The notes: generated by a model from the sequence alone, not told the origin. A stretch of 64,000 bases of DNA from Methanococcoides methylutens (GCF_000765475.1 NZ_JRHO01000014.1:451687-515686); one strand, 5' to 3'. Positions 35,167 through 44,948 are shown, counted from the stretch's first letter. Program-made: numbers and translations.

Positions 35167-36399
35167 ATGAAAATATTAATGCTGTGCCATAGCCTCCCCA
35201 ATCCAAGAAGAGGAGATACACTTCGACCTTTCAATTTAATTAAAATTTATTCAGAGATATATCAGCACGAAATCACTTTAGTTTGCTTTAAAGAAAACGA
35301 ACTAAATCAAACATTTAATAGTGATTTAGCTAATTTAAACCAATATTGCCACAAAATCCATACGGTAAACCTAGAGTCTGGTAATTTAATATCAAAATTT
35401 AAATCGTCGTTCAAAAATACAATTTCTATACGAAATATACTATCTGGTAATTTTAGTTTTTTAAATTATTATTATGCTCCAAAAATGCAGCATTTAATAA
35501 ACAAACTTCTTGAAAGTAAAGAATTTGATGCAATATATACAGATGGAGGAATGGCTCACAACGTCTACAATACAAATTTGCCCAAAATAGTAGAGCCTTT
35601 AGATGCAGTATCAAAAAGTTGTAAAGAGTTATACTCAAAAGAAAATAAAATAATTAAAAAGGCATTATATTTAATGCAATATATAAAAACAAAGAGAAGA
35701 GAAACAAAAGGTTATAAAATGTTTGATTACTGCATAGTAGTCACAGAAGAAGATAAAAGAATATTAGAATTTGATGCGAAGCTTCAAAATGTAAAAGTAA
35801 TTCCAAACGGAATCGACCTTTCATATTTTAAACCTATGGATCTCAAAGAAGATTTTCCTTCTTTAATATTTGTGGGAGTAATGAATAGCATAAAAAATGT
35901 AAATACTGTGCTCCATTTTTACAAAAATATCTATCCAATGGTGTTGAAAGAATATCCAAATATCAAATTTTATATTGTAGGTTCAAACCCTCCAAATGAA
36001 ATAAAGCAATTAGCTGTCGACAAATCTATAATTGTAACAGGATTTGTTGATGATATAAGACCTTATTTAGCAAAAGCCACTGTTGCAATCATTCCAATGA
36101 AAGAAGGAACTGGTATCAAAAATAAAGTATTGGAAGCCATGTCTATGGAAAAGCCAGTTGTTACAACATCAATTGGTTCAATGGGAATAAAAGTGAAAAC
36201 AGGAGAAAATATATTTATTTCTGATGAGCCGAATGAATTTGCTATTAATATATTGAAACTTCTAAATGATGCACATTTAAGAGATAAAATCGCAGCAAAT
36301 GGGAAAAAGCTTGTCGAAAATAAATATTCTTGGGAAATGACCGCTATCAAAATAAATAGACTATATGAAAACTTAGTTGAAAAACATGAAAGTAAATAA
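35167..36399 (+). CDS. Glycosyltransferase, family-4 type
   Basis: A 410-residue GT-B protein starting at the base after the preceding stop. The N-terminus MLCHSLPNPRRGDTLRPFNLI and the C-terminal IPMKEGTGIKNKVLEAMSMEKPVV identify a family-4 enzyme of the type common in polysaccharide clusters. The loop GTGIKNKVLEAM is the donor-binding signature of this subgroup. It overlaps the following membrane-protein gene by 14 bp. Confidence 0.83.
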   Translation: MKILMLCHSLPNPRRGDTLRPFNLIKIYSEIYQHEITLVCFKENELNQTFNSDLANLNQYCHKIHTVNLESGNLISKFKSSFKNTISIRNILSGNFSFLNYYYAPKMQHLINKLLESKEFDAIYTDGGMAHNVYNTNLPKIVEPLDAVSKSCKELYSKENKIIKKALYLMQYIKTKRRETKGYKMFDYCIVVTEEDKRILEFDAKLQNVKVIPNGIDLSYFKPMDLKEDFPSLIFVGVMNSIKNVNTVLHFYKNIYPMVLKEYPNIKFYIVGSNPPNEIKQLAVDKSIIVTGFVDDIRPYLAKATVAIIPMKEGTGIKNKVLEAMSMEKPVVTTSIGSMGIKVKTGENIFISDEPNEFAINILKLLNDAHLRDKIAANGKKLVENKYSWEMTAIKINRLYENLVEKHESK

Positions 36400-38605
36400 C
36401 TTTTTCCAAATTAATTGGAATATTAAGAAGTACCTTGTATTTGTGGTAGCAATTCAACTCGCAATGTTGGGAGTTATAGGATTAGACTTTATCGGATTGG
36501 AAATTCCACTATTAAGAGAGCTTGTTGCTTTTATTTACATTACATTTTTACCAGGATCAATAATTCTAAAAATATTAAAATTACACAAACTTAATAAAAT
36601 TGATGCACTATTATATACAGTAGGATTAAGTATTTCAACTTCGATGTTAGTTGGATTTTTCATCAATTTATCATATCCACATTTAGGCATATATAAACCA
36701 ATATCAACAATTAGTCTATTAATTTCAATGGGTATATTAATAGCTTTGTCATGCCCCATATGTTACTTAAGAAATAGAGAGGATACTAATCTAATTTATA
36801 TAGATTTCAATAAAAACATATCTCCAGTTGCTTTAATTTTACTGCTAATTCCCTTTTTTTCTATTTATGGGACATATTTGATGAATAACTATCAGAATAA
36901 TGTTCTTTTGTTGGCCTTGATAGTTACAATTATTTTATTAATATTAATCGTAAGCTTCACCAAATTAATTCCTGGAAGCATCTATCCTTTAGTTGTTTTC
37001 ATCATTTCAATTTCATTGTTATATCACCACTCGTTGATCTCAATGAATTTGACTGGTTGGGACATTCAAACTGAATATTTTTTGAGCAAGTCGGTAATTA
37101 CGAATGGTATATGGAACTCAAACATACCCTCAACAATTAATGCTATGCTAAGCATAGTATTTCTCGCTCCGATTTATTCAATATTATGTGATATGAACAC
37201 AATATGGGTTTTCAAAATAATCTATCCGTTTGTATTTTCATTAGTACCAGTTGGATTATATAGAATCTATAAAAAACAGACAAACGATATGATTGGATTT
37301 TTAGCATCCATTTTTTTCATCTCACTTTATACATTTTATACAGAAATGTTAGGGTTAGCAAGACAACAAATCGCGGAACTATTCTTAGTATTATTAATTC
37401 TTCTGATGATTGATCACAAGATACACAAAACACAGAAGGCATTATTATCAATTGTATTTGGTTTATCTCTTGTGGTATCACACTACGTCCTATCATATAT
37501 TTACATATACACAATTATCGTAACGTGGTTAATTTTAATTTTACTTGAAAATTCTAAGATACAGATATTTGGAAATAACATAAAATCAAGAATTCAAAAA
37601 TATAGAAAAGAAAAAAAAGTATATATTGATAATCAAAATTTAGATAATTCATACGATAAGAGTATAAGTTTCACATTTTTGATATTAATATCAGTGTTTA
37701 CTATGGCATGGTACATGTACGCTTCAAATCTCATTTTCGAGTCGTTTGTGTATATCAATAATGACATAATGAACAGTGTATACAGTGATTTTTTGAATCC
37801 AGAAGAAGTACAAGCACTTTCTATGCTAATGGTAGATAAAAAATCAACATTTCAACATGTACATGAATACCTAAATATAATTCCTTTGATTTTAATTGTA
37901 TTTGGAATTATAGAGATAATTTTAAATGGAAAATTCATGAAGCTTAAAAAACAATATATCGCTTTATCTTACGTTAATTTATCCTTATGTTTAGCAGCAG
38001 TTACAGTTCCACATCTATCTGAAAAATTGAACACTATCAGGCTATATCAAATTACACTCATTATATTAGCTCCTTTTTTTGTTATCGGAGCAATATCATT
38101 ATTCAAATATCTAAGATTTTTAGCTACAAGATCTTACAGTAATCATATAGCTGGAACACCTTTGAAAGTTATAACTATTTTTATAGTAACATACCTACTG
38201 TTTAATACAGGAATTATATATGAAACCACAGGAGATTCAAAATCAATTTCATTAAATGATACAATAGATTATCCCCGTTTTAACGAATACGAAATAAAAA
38301 GTGTTACATGGATAACAGACAATTCAAATGAAGCACAAATATATGCTGATTATTATGGGAGTTTGCTATTAAATGGATATAAATTCGGACAAACAAAAAC
38401 GTTTTGGGGATATGATGGAAAAGAAAACATAACCGAAAGTGATTATATTTATTTCAGGTCTCTGAACACAAAGGCAGAATTAATTATAGAACATGAAAAC
38501 TTACCGTATAACTATATAGGTCTACAAGAATCAACATTATACAAAGAGGTAATTGTAAATAAAAACAAGATTTACGATAATGAACAATCTGAGGTATATA
38601 TATAA
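36386..38605 (+). CDS. Large multi-TM protein, DUF2206-like
   Basis: A 739-residue integral membrane protein with roughly twelve or more hydrophobic helices, an AT-rich gene and a C-terminal soluble part of about 150 residues with TWITDNSNEAQIYADYYG. The helix pattern and segments such as FIYITFLPGSIILKILKLHKLNKI and LLYTVGLSIS resemble the archaeal family DUF2206, seen in methanogen surface-glycan loci. Such proteins have a GT-C-like or polymerase-like layout, but no activity is proven. The ATG at 36386 is preferred to a TTG at 36377. It is the last gene of the left-to-right transcript and ends 8 bp before the target duplication of an insertion sequence. Confidence 0.7.
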   Translation: MKVNNFFQINWNIKKYLVFVVAIQLAMLGVIGLDFIGLEIPLLRELVAFIYITFLPGSIILKILKLHKLNKIDALLYTVGLSISTSMLVGFFINLSYPHLGIYKPISTISLLISMGILIALSCPICYLRNREDTNLIYIDFNKNISPVALILLLIPFFSIYGTYLMNNYQNNVLLLALIVTIILLILIVSFTKLIPGSIYPLVVFIISISLLYHHSLISMNLTGWDIQTEYFLSKSVITNGIWNSNIPSTINAMLSIVFLAPIYSILCDMNTIWVFKIIYPFVFSLVPVGLYRIYKKQTNDMIGFLASIFFISLYTFYTEMLGLARQQIAELFLVLLILLMIDHKIHKTQKALLSIVFGLSLVVSHYVLSYIYIYTIIVTWLILILLENSKIQIFGNNIKSRIQKYRKEKKVYIDNQNLDNSYDKSISFTFLILISVFTMAWYMYASNLIFESFVYINNDIMNSVYSDFLNPEEVQALSMLMVDKKSTFQHVHEYLNIIPLILIVFGIIEIILNGKFMKLKKQYIALSYVNLSLCLAAVTVPHLSEKLNTIRLYQITLIILAPFFVIGAISLFKYLRFLATRSYSNHIAGTPLKVITIFIVTYLLFNTGIIYETTGDSKSISLNDTIDYPRFNEYEIKSVTWITDNSNEAQIYADYYGSLLLNGYKFGQTKTFWGYDGKENITESDYIYFRSLNTKAELIIEHENLPYNYIGLQESTLYKEVIVNKNKIYDNEQSEVYI

Positions 38606-38621
38606 AAGAAACCTCAATTCC

Positions 38622-39621
38622 GGCTCTGTAGAAATCCTATTTCTAATCCTACTGAGTCAGTACACTTTTTATAAGAATAAGTCCCCTGTGATTGTTTGCA
38701 ACCAAAAACACAAGGGGATGATTGTGTTTTGTCTAACAAGTACTTAAATTTTATTGATATAGCATTGCAAGTAACACGGTATTCACACCTGCCACTCTAC
38801 AGTTGCAAATATTCCAAACAAACATACACACAATACCAGCTATTGACGTTGGTTTTGTTTAAGGAATATTTAGGAGAAGATTATAGGGATTTTGTTGATC
38901 TTGTTGAATTGATGAGTTCTATCCAGACTAAACTTGGATTAACCAAAGTGCCTCATTTTACTACACTTCAAAAATTTGTTACTCGGATCTATTCAGCAAT
39001 ACTCGATCGTATTTTCAAGAAGACTTTAGACTTATTTTACAAGAATGGAGAGTCAGTTGAAGTTACTGGTATCGATTTAACTGGTTTTACAAGTGGGTAT
39101 TGTAGCAACTACTATTCCTGGAGAATCAAAAAGTGGAGACGAAGCTATGTTAAAACCAGTATTTCAGTTGATGTTCACAAATTTGTGATCACGGGATACA
39201 AGATTTCTGGAAAACCTGTTCATGATGCAAAGCATGCAAAGACATTGCTATCGCAATGTCATCGTAACAGGAAATCAAGATATTATGTAATGGATAAAGC
39301 GTATGATTCTGAAGGCAACCATAAATTGACTAGAGAAAAACTCAGATCAATAGCAATTGTTCCACTGAGACAGCGTGAAAGAAAGAGGATAAAAGGACAT
39401 TATAGGAAGAAAATGTTACGAGAATTTGATGATGAAATTTACTCGCTGCGAAATTTGAGTGAAACAATGTTCTCTCTATTGAAAAGAAAATATGGAGAAA
39501 ATCTGAGAGCTAGGAAATATAGAAACCAAGTAAAAGAAGTAAAATTCAAGGTGTTAATACACAATCTTGACAGATATGTCAAGATTGTATGTTTAGTCTG
39601 GTTGAGGATTTCTACAAAGCC
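38622..39621 (+). mobile_element. IS5-type insertion sequence, 1000 bp, with 8-bp target duplication
   Basis: The ends are inverted repeats GGCTCTGTAGAAATCCT (38622-38638) and AGGATTTCTACAAAGCC (39605-39621), matching at 16 of 17 positions. The 8-bp direct repeat TCAATTCC is at 38614-38621 and 39622-39629, a target duplication. An 8-bp duplication and GGCTTTG-type ends fit the ISH1/IS903-like branch of the IS5 family, as far as I recall. The element inserted just after the DUF2206-like gene. Its transposase frame runs through the right end into host DNA. Confidence 0.88.
38667..38720 (+). promoter_or_regulatory. IS transposase promoter and ribosome-site-hiding inverted repeat
   Basis: A TATA-like TTTTATAAG at 38667-38675 would start transcription near 38697. 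CCCCTGTG (38683-38690) can pair with CAC-A-AGGGG (38709-38717), the latter being the transposase ribosome site AAGGGGATG. The left arm lies upstream of the predicted start, so only read-through transcripts from outside would form the hairpin and hide the ribosome site. Confidence 0.45.
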
Positions 39622-39667
39622 TCAATTCCAAAAGTTCATTTCAAAACTCAAAATGTTACCTTTATAA
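38729..39667 (+). CDS. IS5-family DDE transposase, TTG start
   Basis: A 312-residue DDE transposase. The catalytic residues are visible as VTGIDLTGF (first Asp), [14 protein letters not shown] (second Asp) and [20 protein letters not shown] (Glu in the typical Y/R-rich C1 region). The start is TTG at 38729, with AAGGGGATG just upstream; a longer in-frame reading begins at 38696 before the ribosome site. The reading frame continues through the right inverted repeat at 39605-39621 and takes its last 14 residues and its stop from host DNA. The transposase is otherwise complete, so the element may still be active. Confidence 0.9.
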   Translation: MSNKYLNFIDIALQVTRYSHLPLYSCKYSKQTYTQYQLLTLVLFKEYLGEDYRDFVDLVELMSSIQTKLGLTKVPHFTTLQKFVTRIYSAILDRIFKKTLDLFYKNGESVEVTGIDLTGFTSGYCSNYYSWRIKKWRRSYVKTSISVDVHKFVITGYKISGKPVHDAKHAKTLLSQCHRNRKSRYYVMDKAYDSEGNHKLTREKLRSIAIVPLRQRERKRIKGHYRKKMLREFDDEIYSLRNLSETMFSLLKRKYGENLRARKYRNQVKEVKFKVLIHNLDRYVKIVCLVWLRISTKPQFQKFISKLKMLPL

Positions 39668-40106
39668 ATCATAGTATGTTAATAGAATGAATTGCACGAC
39701 CGAATCATATTGGATATTTTTATCACCAAAACCAATATACAGTCGGAAGGGAGCTGATTATTTATAATAATCAATGCAATTCTGTTTATTATAAATACAA
39801 AGTAATAGATCGTGAGATATGTTTACTTGTTATGGATTTTGCTAAATGAATAATGAGAAAATAGAAAACTGGGATTTGGATTTAAATCATGGATAGCTTC
39901 AAGGACTTTAATTCTAACGAAAGTCCGTTCTCACTTAAGTTCATTAGCATTTGCAACCAATCTGTGAAAATGCCAGGAAGTATCTGCCTATAGTAGAACA
40001 ATAATCATGCTATTGTGATGTGCGATGCATTTCCTTTGAAATTGACTTTTCTTCCAAAAATGAGCACTATAGTAAAAAGTTCATAGAGGATATTTATATA
40101 GGTTTC
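39668..40106. other. 439-bp gap after the IS, no clear gene
   Basis: AT-rich DNA between the insertion sequence and the flippase gene. It contains TATTGG...CCAATA inverted half-sites (39708-39738) and short open frames without start signals. A minus-strand frame near 39885-39990 (LPGIFTDWLQMLMNLSENG) looks like a protein fragment that I cannot assign. The region probably holds remains of earlier genes. A T/A-rich end precedes the convergent-facing flippase stop. Confidence 0.4.
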
Positions 40107-41630
40107 TCATCGGAAAAAGTTAAAACCTAATTTTTTTTTAATCAATGATGTAATTATTACGTCTTCATCATCCAATATATGTGCAAATAATAATGATAAA
40201 ACGAATGTCAGCATAAATGTAAAACTAATTACTAGAAAAGTCCAAAAAGATGCTACAGTATGATCATTTATAGTGCTAAAAATCGAGATTAGAATAATCG
40301 ATAAAATTGTCAACTTTAAGTATGTAGTAGTAAAAGGATGAATTTTGAGAATTGTATATAGTTTAATACTCATTAATATTTCGATAAATACAAAAGACAG
40401 AGTTGATGCGATTGCAGCACCTGCAACACCCCATATAGGAATTAAAATTATATTTAACAATATGTTCATCACAGCACCAACCAAAGAACAATTCATTAAA
40501 AATTTAGATTTGCCAACTGTCATTAATGTATAATAATTAAGGCCAAAATAAGAGTTAATAATAAATTCTAATGACAGTATTTGCAAAACAATGCTTGCAC
40601 TTATGTAACGAGGCCCAAAGAATAAATTCAAAATAAAATCAGGAAATACGAATAAAATGAAAAAAAGAGGAAGAGTCCCAATAAAGCACCATTTTGTTGA
40701 GACTACATAGCTTCTTCCCAACTCTCTGATTTGGTTTTTACCATATAATTGCGACATAACCGGCACATAAACGAAGCTCAAAGAACCTATTATTATCGTA
40801 AGAAGATTAGCTAAAGGTACCGCAGAGTTATAAATCCCCACATCTTTTGCTGTTTTGAAGTAACCAAGCATTAGTGTATCTGTCCATGACATTAAAGTTA
40901 AAATAATGCTAACTGCCAAGAGAGGAATTGAAAAAGTTAGTAATTCTTTAATCATTGATTTGTCAATAAATTGAAAATCCTCTACACCAAATAACTTATG
41001 CTTTTTTAGGAAATATATTGAAATAATTATAGAAGGTATTATTATTGACATTAAGTAAGCAGAAGCCATCCCAGATAAAGATCGAGCAAAAAAGACCACT
41101 ATCCCTAAAAATATAATATGAATAATTGGTTTCATAATGTCATTAAAATATACTTTTATAGTAAATTGATCAAAACTTCTGAAAATTGAAATGATGATAC
41201 CTGAAAATGCTGTAAATGGAATTGTAATTAAAAAAATATTAATTATATTCGATAATTCTGATGAATGAAATATATTTGTTGCAATAAAATCTGAGAAAAA
41301 AAAAGCAATTATAAATATTAAAGCACTTGACGATAAGGTTATTACAATAGATGAAATAATAGCATTCGGTATCAGTTTATTTTTACTTTTCCCTTTTAAG
41401 TAAGCAATATATCTCGTAGACCCTTCACCTAATCCCATCGTAGATATCGTTGTGAGTATACTAACAAGCGTTAGTGCTAAACAATAAATACCAAAATCAT
41501 ATTGAGTTGTAAATCTAATCAATATCAATCTTCCAATAAATCCCAAAAGCAAGCTAACCATTGTCCCAATAAGAATAATTGTTGAACCTTTTGCTATTTT
41601 TTCAAGAGAATTGTTGACTGTTTCTGACAT
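40107..41630 (-). CDS. Wzx-type polysaccharide flippase
   Basis: A 507-residue membrane protein with about fourteen helices of the MATE/Wzx (polysaccharide transporter) family. The N-terminus KIAKGSTIILIGTMVSLLLGFIGRLI and the RYIAYLKGKSKN motif are typical of oligosaccharide flippases that move lipid-linked sugars across the membrane. It is on the opposite strand from the transferases. Its AT content is that of the island, so it belongs to the same acquired set. No oligosaccharyl transferase is in the window, so the final acceptor is not visible. Confidence 0.88.
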   Translation of the reverse strand: MSETVNNSLEKIAKGSTIILIGTMVSLLLGFIGRLILIRFTTQYDFGIYCLALTLVSILTTISTMGLGEGSTRYIAYLKGKSKNKLIPNAIISSIVITLSSSALIFIIAFFFSDFIATNIFHSSELSNIINIFLITIPFTAFSGIIISIFRSFDQFTIKVYFNDIMKPIIHIIFLGIVVFFARSLSGMASAYLMSIIIPSIIISIYFLKKHKLFGVEDFQFIDKSMIKELLTFSIPLLAVSIILTLMSWTDTLMLGYFKTAKDVGIYNSAVPLANLLTIIIGSLSFVYVPVMSQLYGKNQIRELGRSYVVSTKWCFIGTLPLFFILFVFPDFILNLFFGPRYISASIVLQILSLEFIINSYFGLNYYTLMTVGKSKFLMNCSLVGAVMNILLNIILIPIWGVAGAAIASTLSFVFIEILMSIKLYTILKIHPFTTTYLKLTILSIILISIFSTINDHTVASFWTFLVISFTFMLTFVLSLLFAHILDDEDVIITSLIKKKLGFNFFR

Positions 41631-41876
41631 GAACCCTCAAAAATTTAGACATATATTATATTCAAATCCTGATATATATGCATTATAAATCAAATGATAT
41701 GTTAAATAAAGATGAATTCTATTTCGAGTAAATAACCATAAACAAATAATTTTTTATTTTTTAGTTAAATTGCTCTAAGTCTAGAGTTCATCATATTTTC
41801 AATATTTAATATATTCCCCATATCGCCACATAAATAATTGCAATATCGAGAAAGAGTTTAAGCATAAATTGTCAAA

Positions 41877-43244
41877 TTATTTTCTACCATACACATCATC
41901 AAACCTGACAATATCATCCTCATCAACATGTTCTCCTAACTGAACCTCGATTATCTCAAGAGGAATCTGACTTGGATTGGAAAGTCTGTGCTTCTCACCT
42001 GCCTTTATGAAGGTACTCTCACCAGGCCTTACAAAAAATTGATCATTCTTTACCTGAACGGAAGCCATTCCCTTTACAACAACCCAATGTTCGCTTCTAT
42101 GATAATGCATCTGCAGGCTTAACTTCCTACTAGGAAGCACTGTTATGTTCTTGATAACATGGTTCTGGGATTTTTCAAGTACCGTGTATGAACCCCATGG
42201 TCTGTAGACCGTCTGGCCAATCTCTACCCTCTGATCATCCTTATCCTTGAGCTCAGAAACAATATCCTTTACCTTCTGACTGCTTCCTTTTGGACAGACT
42301 AAGAGAGCATCAGGAGTGTCAACAACAACCATGGCATTGACATCAATTAGTGAAACTGCCTTGCCAGTTTTTGAGTGAACAAAGTTATTACGTGAATTCA
42401 AGGATACATGATCACAAGCGTAGACTACATTGCCTTTTGAATCCTTTTCGAGCTCATCATAGATAGCAGAAAAGTTACCGAGATCACTCCAATTATAATT
42501 TAGTTTGACAACAGCTACATTGTTAGACTTTTCCATAATGCCGTAGTCAACTGATATACTAGTAACAGCATTGTATATACTTGAGATCTCATCTGAGCCC
42601 TCAAAAGCATTGAAAATGTCGGGAGAATGCATCTTCAACTCCTTGAAAAAAACTCCCGTATCAAAAAGGAACATTCCACTATTCCAAAGACAACCTTCCT
42701 CAATGTATTTTTTGGCAGATTCAATGTCAGGTTTTTCTCTAAACTCAGAAACCCTGTGTCCTATATCTAAAGATTCTGCAGGCTTTATATACCCATATCC
42801 TATATGAGGGAACGTGGGAGCTATCCCAAACGTCACAAGATGACTAGATGACAATGCCTTTACATCTGCTATTGTCTTCATTGCAGATTTATCCAAAACA
42901 TGGTCGGAAGAAAATATTCCAACAGTTGATCTTCCAAACCTACTATCTATCTCCTTCATTCCAAAACAGATGGCTGGAAGTGTGTTCCTCCCTTCTGGTT
43001 CGATCAACACATTCTCTTTGGGGATATCGTACCCAAGTTCCTGTATCTGTCCACTCACGAAAAACTTCTGGGATTCATTTGTTACCACGAAGATTTCAGA
43101 GATATCCGAAACATCAAGACAGCGAAGCACGGTTCCCTGGAAAAGGGAGTTTTCACCTAATTTGAGGAATTGTTTTGGGTATTGCTCACGGCTTAGAGGC
43201 CAGAGTCGAGTGCCAGATCCACCTGCAAGGATTATAAATCTCAT
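41877..43244 (-). CDS. manC: Mannose-1-phosphate guanylyltransferase/mannose-6-phosphate isomerase
   Basis: A 455-residue bifunctional enzyme that makes GDP-mannose. The N-terminal nucleotidyltransferase motif GGSGTRLWPLSREQYPKQF is at residues 8-26, and the C-terminal cupin isomerase part has PWGSYTVLEKS, SLQMHYHRSEHWVVVKG and ETF-type metal residues (His-x-His, Glu, His). GDP-mannose supplies mannose or rhamnose-type sugars for surface glycans. The DNA is less AT-rich than the island to its left, so it may be part of the older gene set. A 246-bp spacer with TATA-like tracts separates it from the flippase. Confidence 0.92.
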   Translation of the reverse strand: MRFIILAGGSGTRLWPLSREQYPKQFLKLGENSLFQGTVLRCLDVSDISEIFVVTNESQKFFVSGQIQELGYDIPKENVLIEPEGRNTLPAICFGMKEIDSRFGRSTVGIFSSDHVLDKSAMKTIADVKALSSSHLVTFGIAPTFPHIGYGYIKPAESLDIGHRVSEFREKPDIESAKKYIEEGCLWNSGMFLFDTGVFFKELKMHSPDIFNAFEGSDEISSIYNAVTSISVDYGIMEKSNNVAVVKLNYNWSDLGNFSAIYDELEKDSKGNVVYACDHVSLNSRNNFVHSKTGKAVSLIDVNAMVVVDTPDALLVCPKGSSQKVKDIVSELKDKDDQRVEIGQTVYRPWGSYTVLEKSQNHVIKNITVLPSRKLSLQMHYHRSEHWVVVKGMASVQVKNDQFFVRPGESTFIKAGEKHRLSNPSQIPLEIIEVQLGEHVDEDDIVRFDDVYGRK

Positions 43245-43329
43245 GATGTGTTCCTTGAATATTATGCTTAATTTAATTTTTAAATCATCACGATTGCTAA
43301 AAGATAAAATTCCAGATTAAATGAAAGTA

Positions 43330-44361
43330 TTATTCACTTTGTTTAATTTCGGGACTTTTTTTATCCACCCTTCCAATTCCCTTGTGAATAAACTCATCTT
43401 CAATGAGATTATCAGACTCCACAACAACCGGACTTGCATTCACATGATTAGGATAGGGTTGAGTAACTGAAAAGTTTGGAACAAGTAAATGGATAGCCCT
43501 TGAGATAGAGTGCAGTATTATACCTGTAAAAGACATGAAGATCCCAACTATAGTAAGCATCATCATTAATAGAGTTGGACCAAAAGCCAAATTACCACCT
43601 AGATAGAAATCTTGTAAAAAGCTTAACCCCATAAACATTCCTGTTGCAGAAAAGACCATTCCAGGGAAAGTAAAATAATAAAGAGGCCTCCTATACTCCA
43701 TGTCTTTTAGTATTCTATACAGAACCTTTGTCCCATGTGCCACAGGATTATGAGTAGAAGCACCTTCCACATCATACCTACAGTGAATTTGAACCTCATC
43801 AAATGTTAGGTTATGATCCTTAATCTGAAGCAGGATCTCGGAACCTGCCGACATGCAGTTATTGTTTATCCTGATCTTCTGGATGGCATTCTTGCTGTAG
43901 GATCTGAAACCGCTCTGGGAATCAGTTACATTGATCCCACCGACAAAATTTGTTGCGGTATCAAGGACCTTCATGCCGACCTTCCTGTATGAAGGAATGT
44001 GTTCGCTCTTGTTTTCCAGGAATCTTGAGCCAATAACCATATCCACTCCTTTTTCAAGAGGTTCTAGGAGTCTTGGTATATCAGCAGGGTTGTGCTGACC
44101 ATCGGAATCTATAATCACCATGCGCCTTACATTGAGGTAGCGTGCAGTCTCAAAGCAACTCCTTATTGCTCCACCGTAGCCTAGATTTTGTGGATGCTTG
44201 ACCACATAGGCCCCGGCAGATTCCGCAACTTCGGCAGTATTGTCACTGCTCCCATCATCTATGACAATGACAGAATCCGCGTGCTTTTTGCATTCCAATA
44301 CTATATTGTGGATAGATTTTGCTTCATTATAAGCAGGCATAGCAACTACTGTGGGACACAT
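43330..44361 (-). CDS. Family-2 glycosyltransferase with C-terminal membrane helices
   Basis: A 343-residue GT2 enzyme of the dolichol-phosphate mannose/glucose synthase type. GT-A motifs: VVAMPAYNEAKSI at residues 5-17, VIDDGSSDNT at 33-42, and the DXD-like metal motif IIDSDGQHNP at about 103; the two C-terminal hydrophobic segments (YFTFPGMVFSATGMF and MMMLTIVGIFMSFTGIIL) anchor it. Such enzymes load a sugar on a polyprenyl phosphate. GAGGTGTA precedes the ATG. It is 85 bp upstream of manC on the same strand, so the enzyme that makes GDP-mannose and a likely user of it are neighbours. Confidence 0.88.
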   Translation of the reverse strand: MCPTVVAMPAYNEAKSIHNIVLECKKHADSVIVIDDGSSDNTAEVAESAGAYVVKHPQNLGYGGAIRSCFETARYLNVRRMVIIDSDGQHNPADIPRLLEPLEKGVDMVIGSRFLENKSEHIPSYRKVGMKVLDTATNFVGGINVTDSQSGFRSYSKNAIQKIRINNNCMSAGSEILLQIKDHNLTFDEVQIHCRYDVEGASTHNPVAHGTKVLYRILKDMEYRRPLYYFTFPGMVFSATGMFMGLSFLQDFYLGGNLAFGPTLLMMMLTIVGIFMSFTGIILHSISRAIHLLVPNFSVTQPYPNHVNASPVVVESDNLIEDEFIHKGIGRVDKKSPEIKQSE

Positions 44362-44699
44362 TCAAACTACACCTCTTACGGACTCACTATTTTCACTCAT
44401 ACTATCCACCCTGAGAATACCAAACACACAATTATAGTACCCTATGCGAAGTGTAGCATATGAGAACATATTATATATATATTAGTATTTCCAATAATAC
44501 TTTCTTAAAAAACAACAATAAGTTGATGTTAACTGACATTGATTTTTGCCCCCTCCACTTTTAATTATGTATTTCATAAATACGTATTATCACGTGTTCC
44601 AAAAAAGCAGACCATTCGGGAAAATAAAAAACTGACATCTGTCGATGTCTTAAAAACAGCCTTAATTAACGACCCATCGGAGATTCGTTAAAGCTGATA

Positions 44700-44948
44700 C
44701 CCCCATATACAGATAAGCTGCCCGAGGTTATTAAGAAAGGATGCTACGGTCCTATTGGCAGGGATGGTCTTTTCCGGATTCTGCTTCTGCCACAAGCGGC
44801 ACCTGGGAATGATCTTGATGCTATTGACTTCCCTGACCACACATGCCTGAAAGGGGGGTCTTCCGGCATATTTTCCAGCTTCTTGTTGAATTCCTGTTCA
44901 ACTACAGAGAAAAGTGGCGCTGCAAGATATATTTTCTTACTTGCCCAT
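44700..44948 (-). pseudogene. Nucleoside 2-deoxyribosyltransferase-like pseudogene
   Basis: On the minus strand, after AAAGGAGATAAA and an ATG at 44948, the next codons reach a stop (MGK*), but one base later the frame reads KKIYLAAPLFSVVEQEFNKKLENMPE, the N-terminal signature (IYLAAPLFS) of nucleoside 2-deoxyribosyltransferases. After about 30 codons the similarity ends and stops follow. So the gene lost its frame right at the start and its C-terminus. The 823-bp gap between the GT2 gene and the large surface-protein gene (44362-45184) holds nothing else that I can name. Confidence 0.6.

Noticed and set aside
36063-36350. 95-codon minus-strand frame inside the 35167 glycosyltransferase gene
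   Set aside because: Antisense to the conserved donor-site region of a family-4 transferase; no independent evidence.
39708-39738. TATTGG...CCAATA inverted half-sites after the IS as ends of a second element
   Set aside because: The arms are short (6 bp) and there is no target duplication or transposase fragment to support an element.
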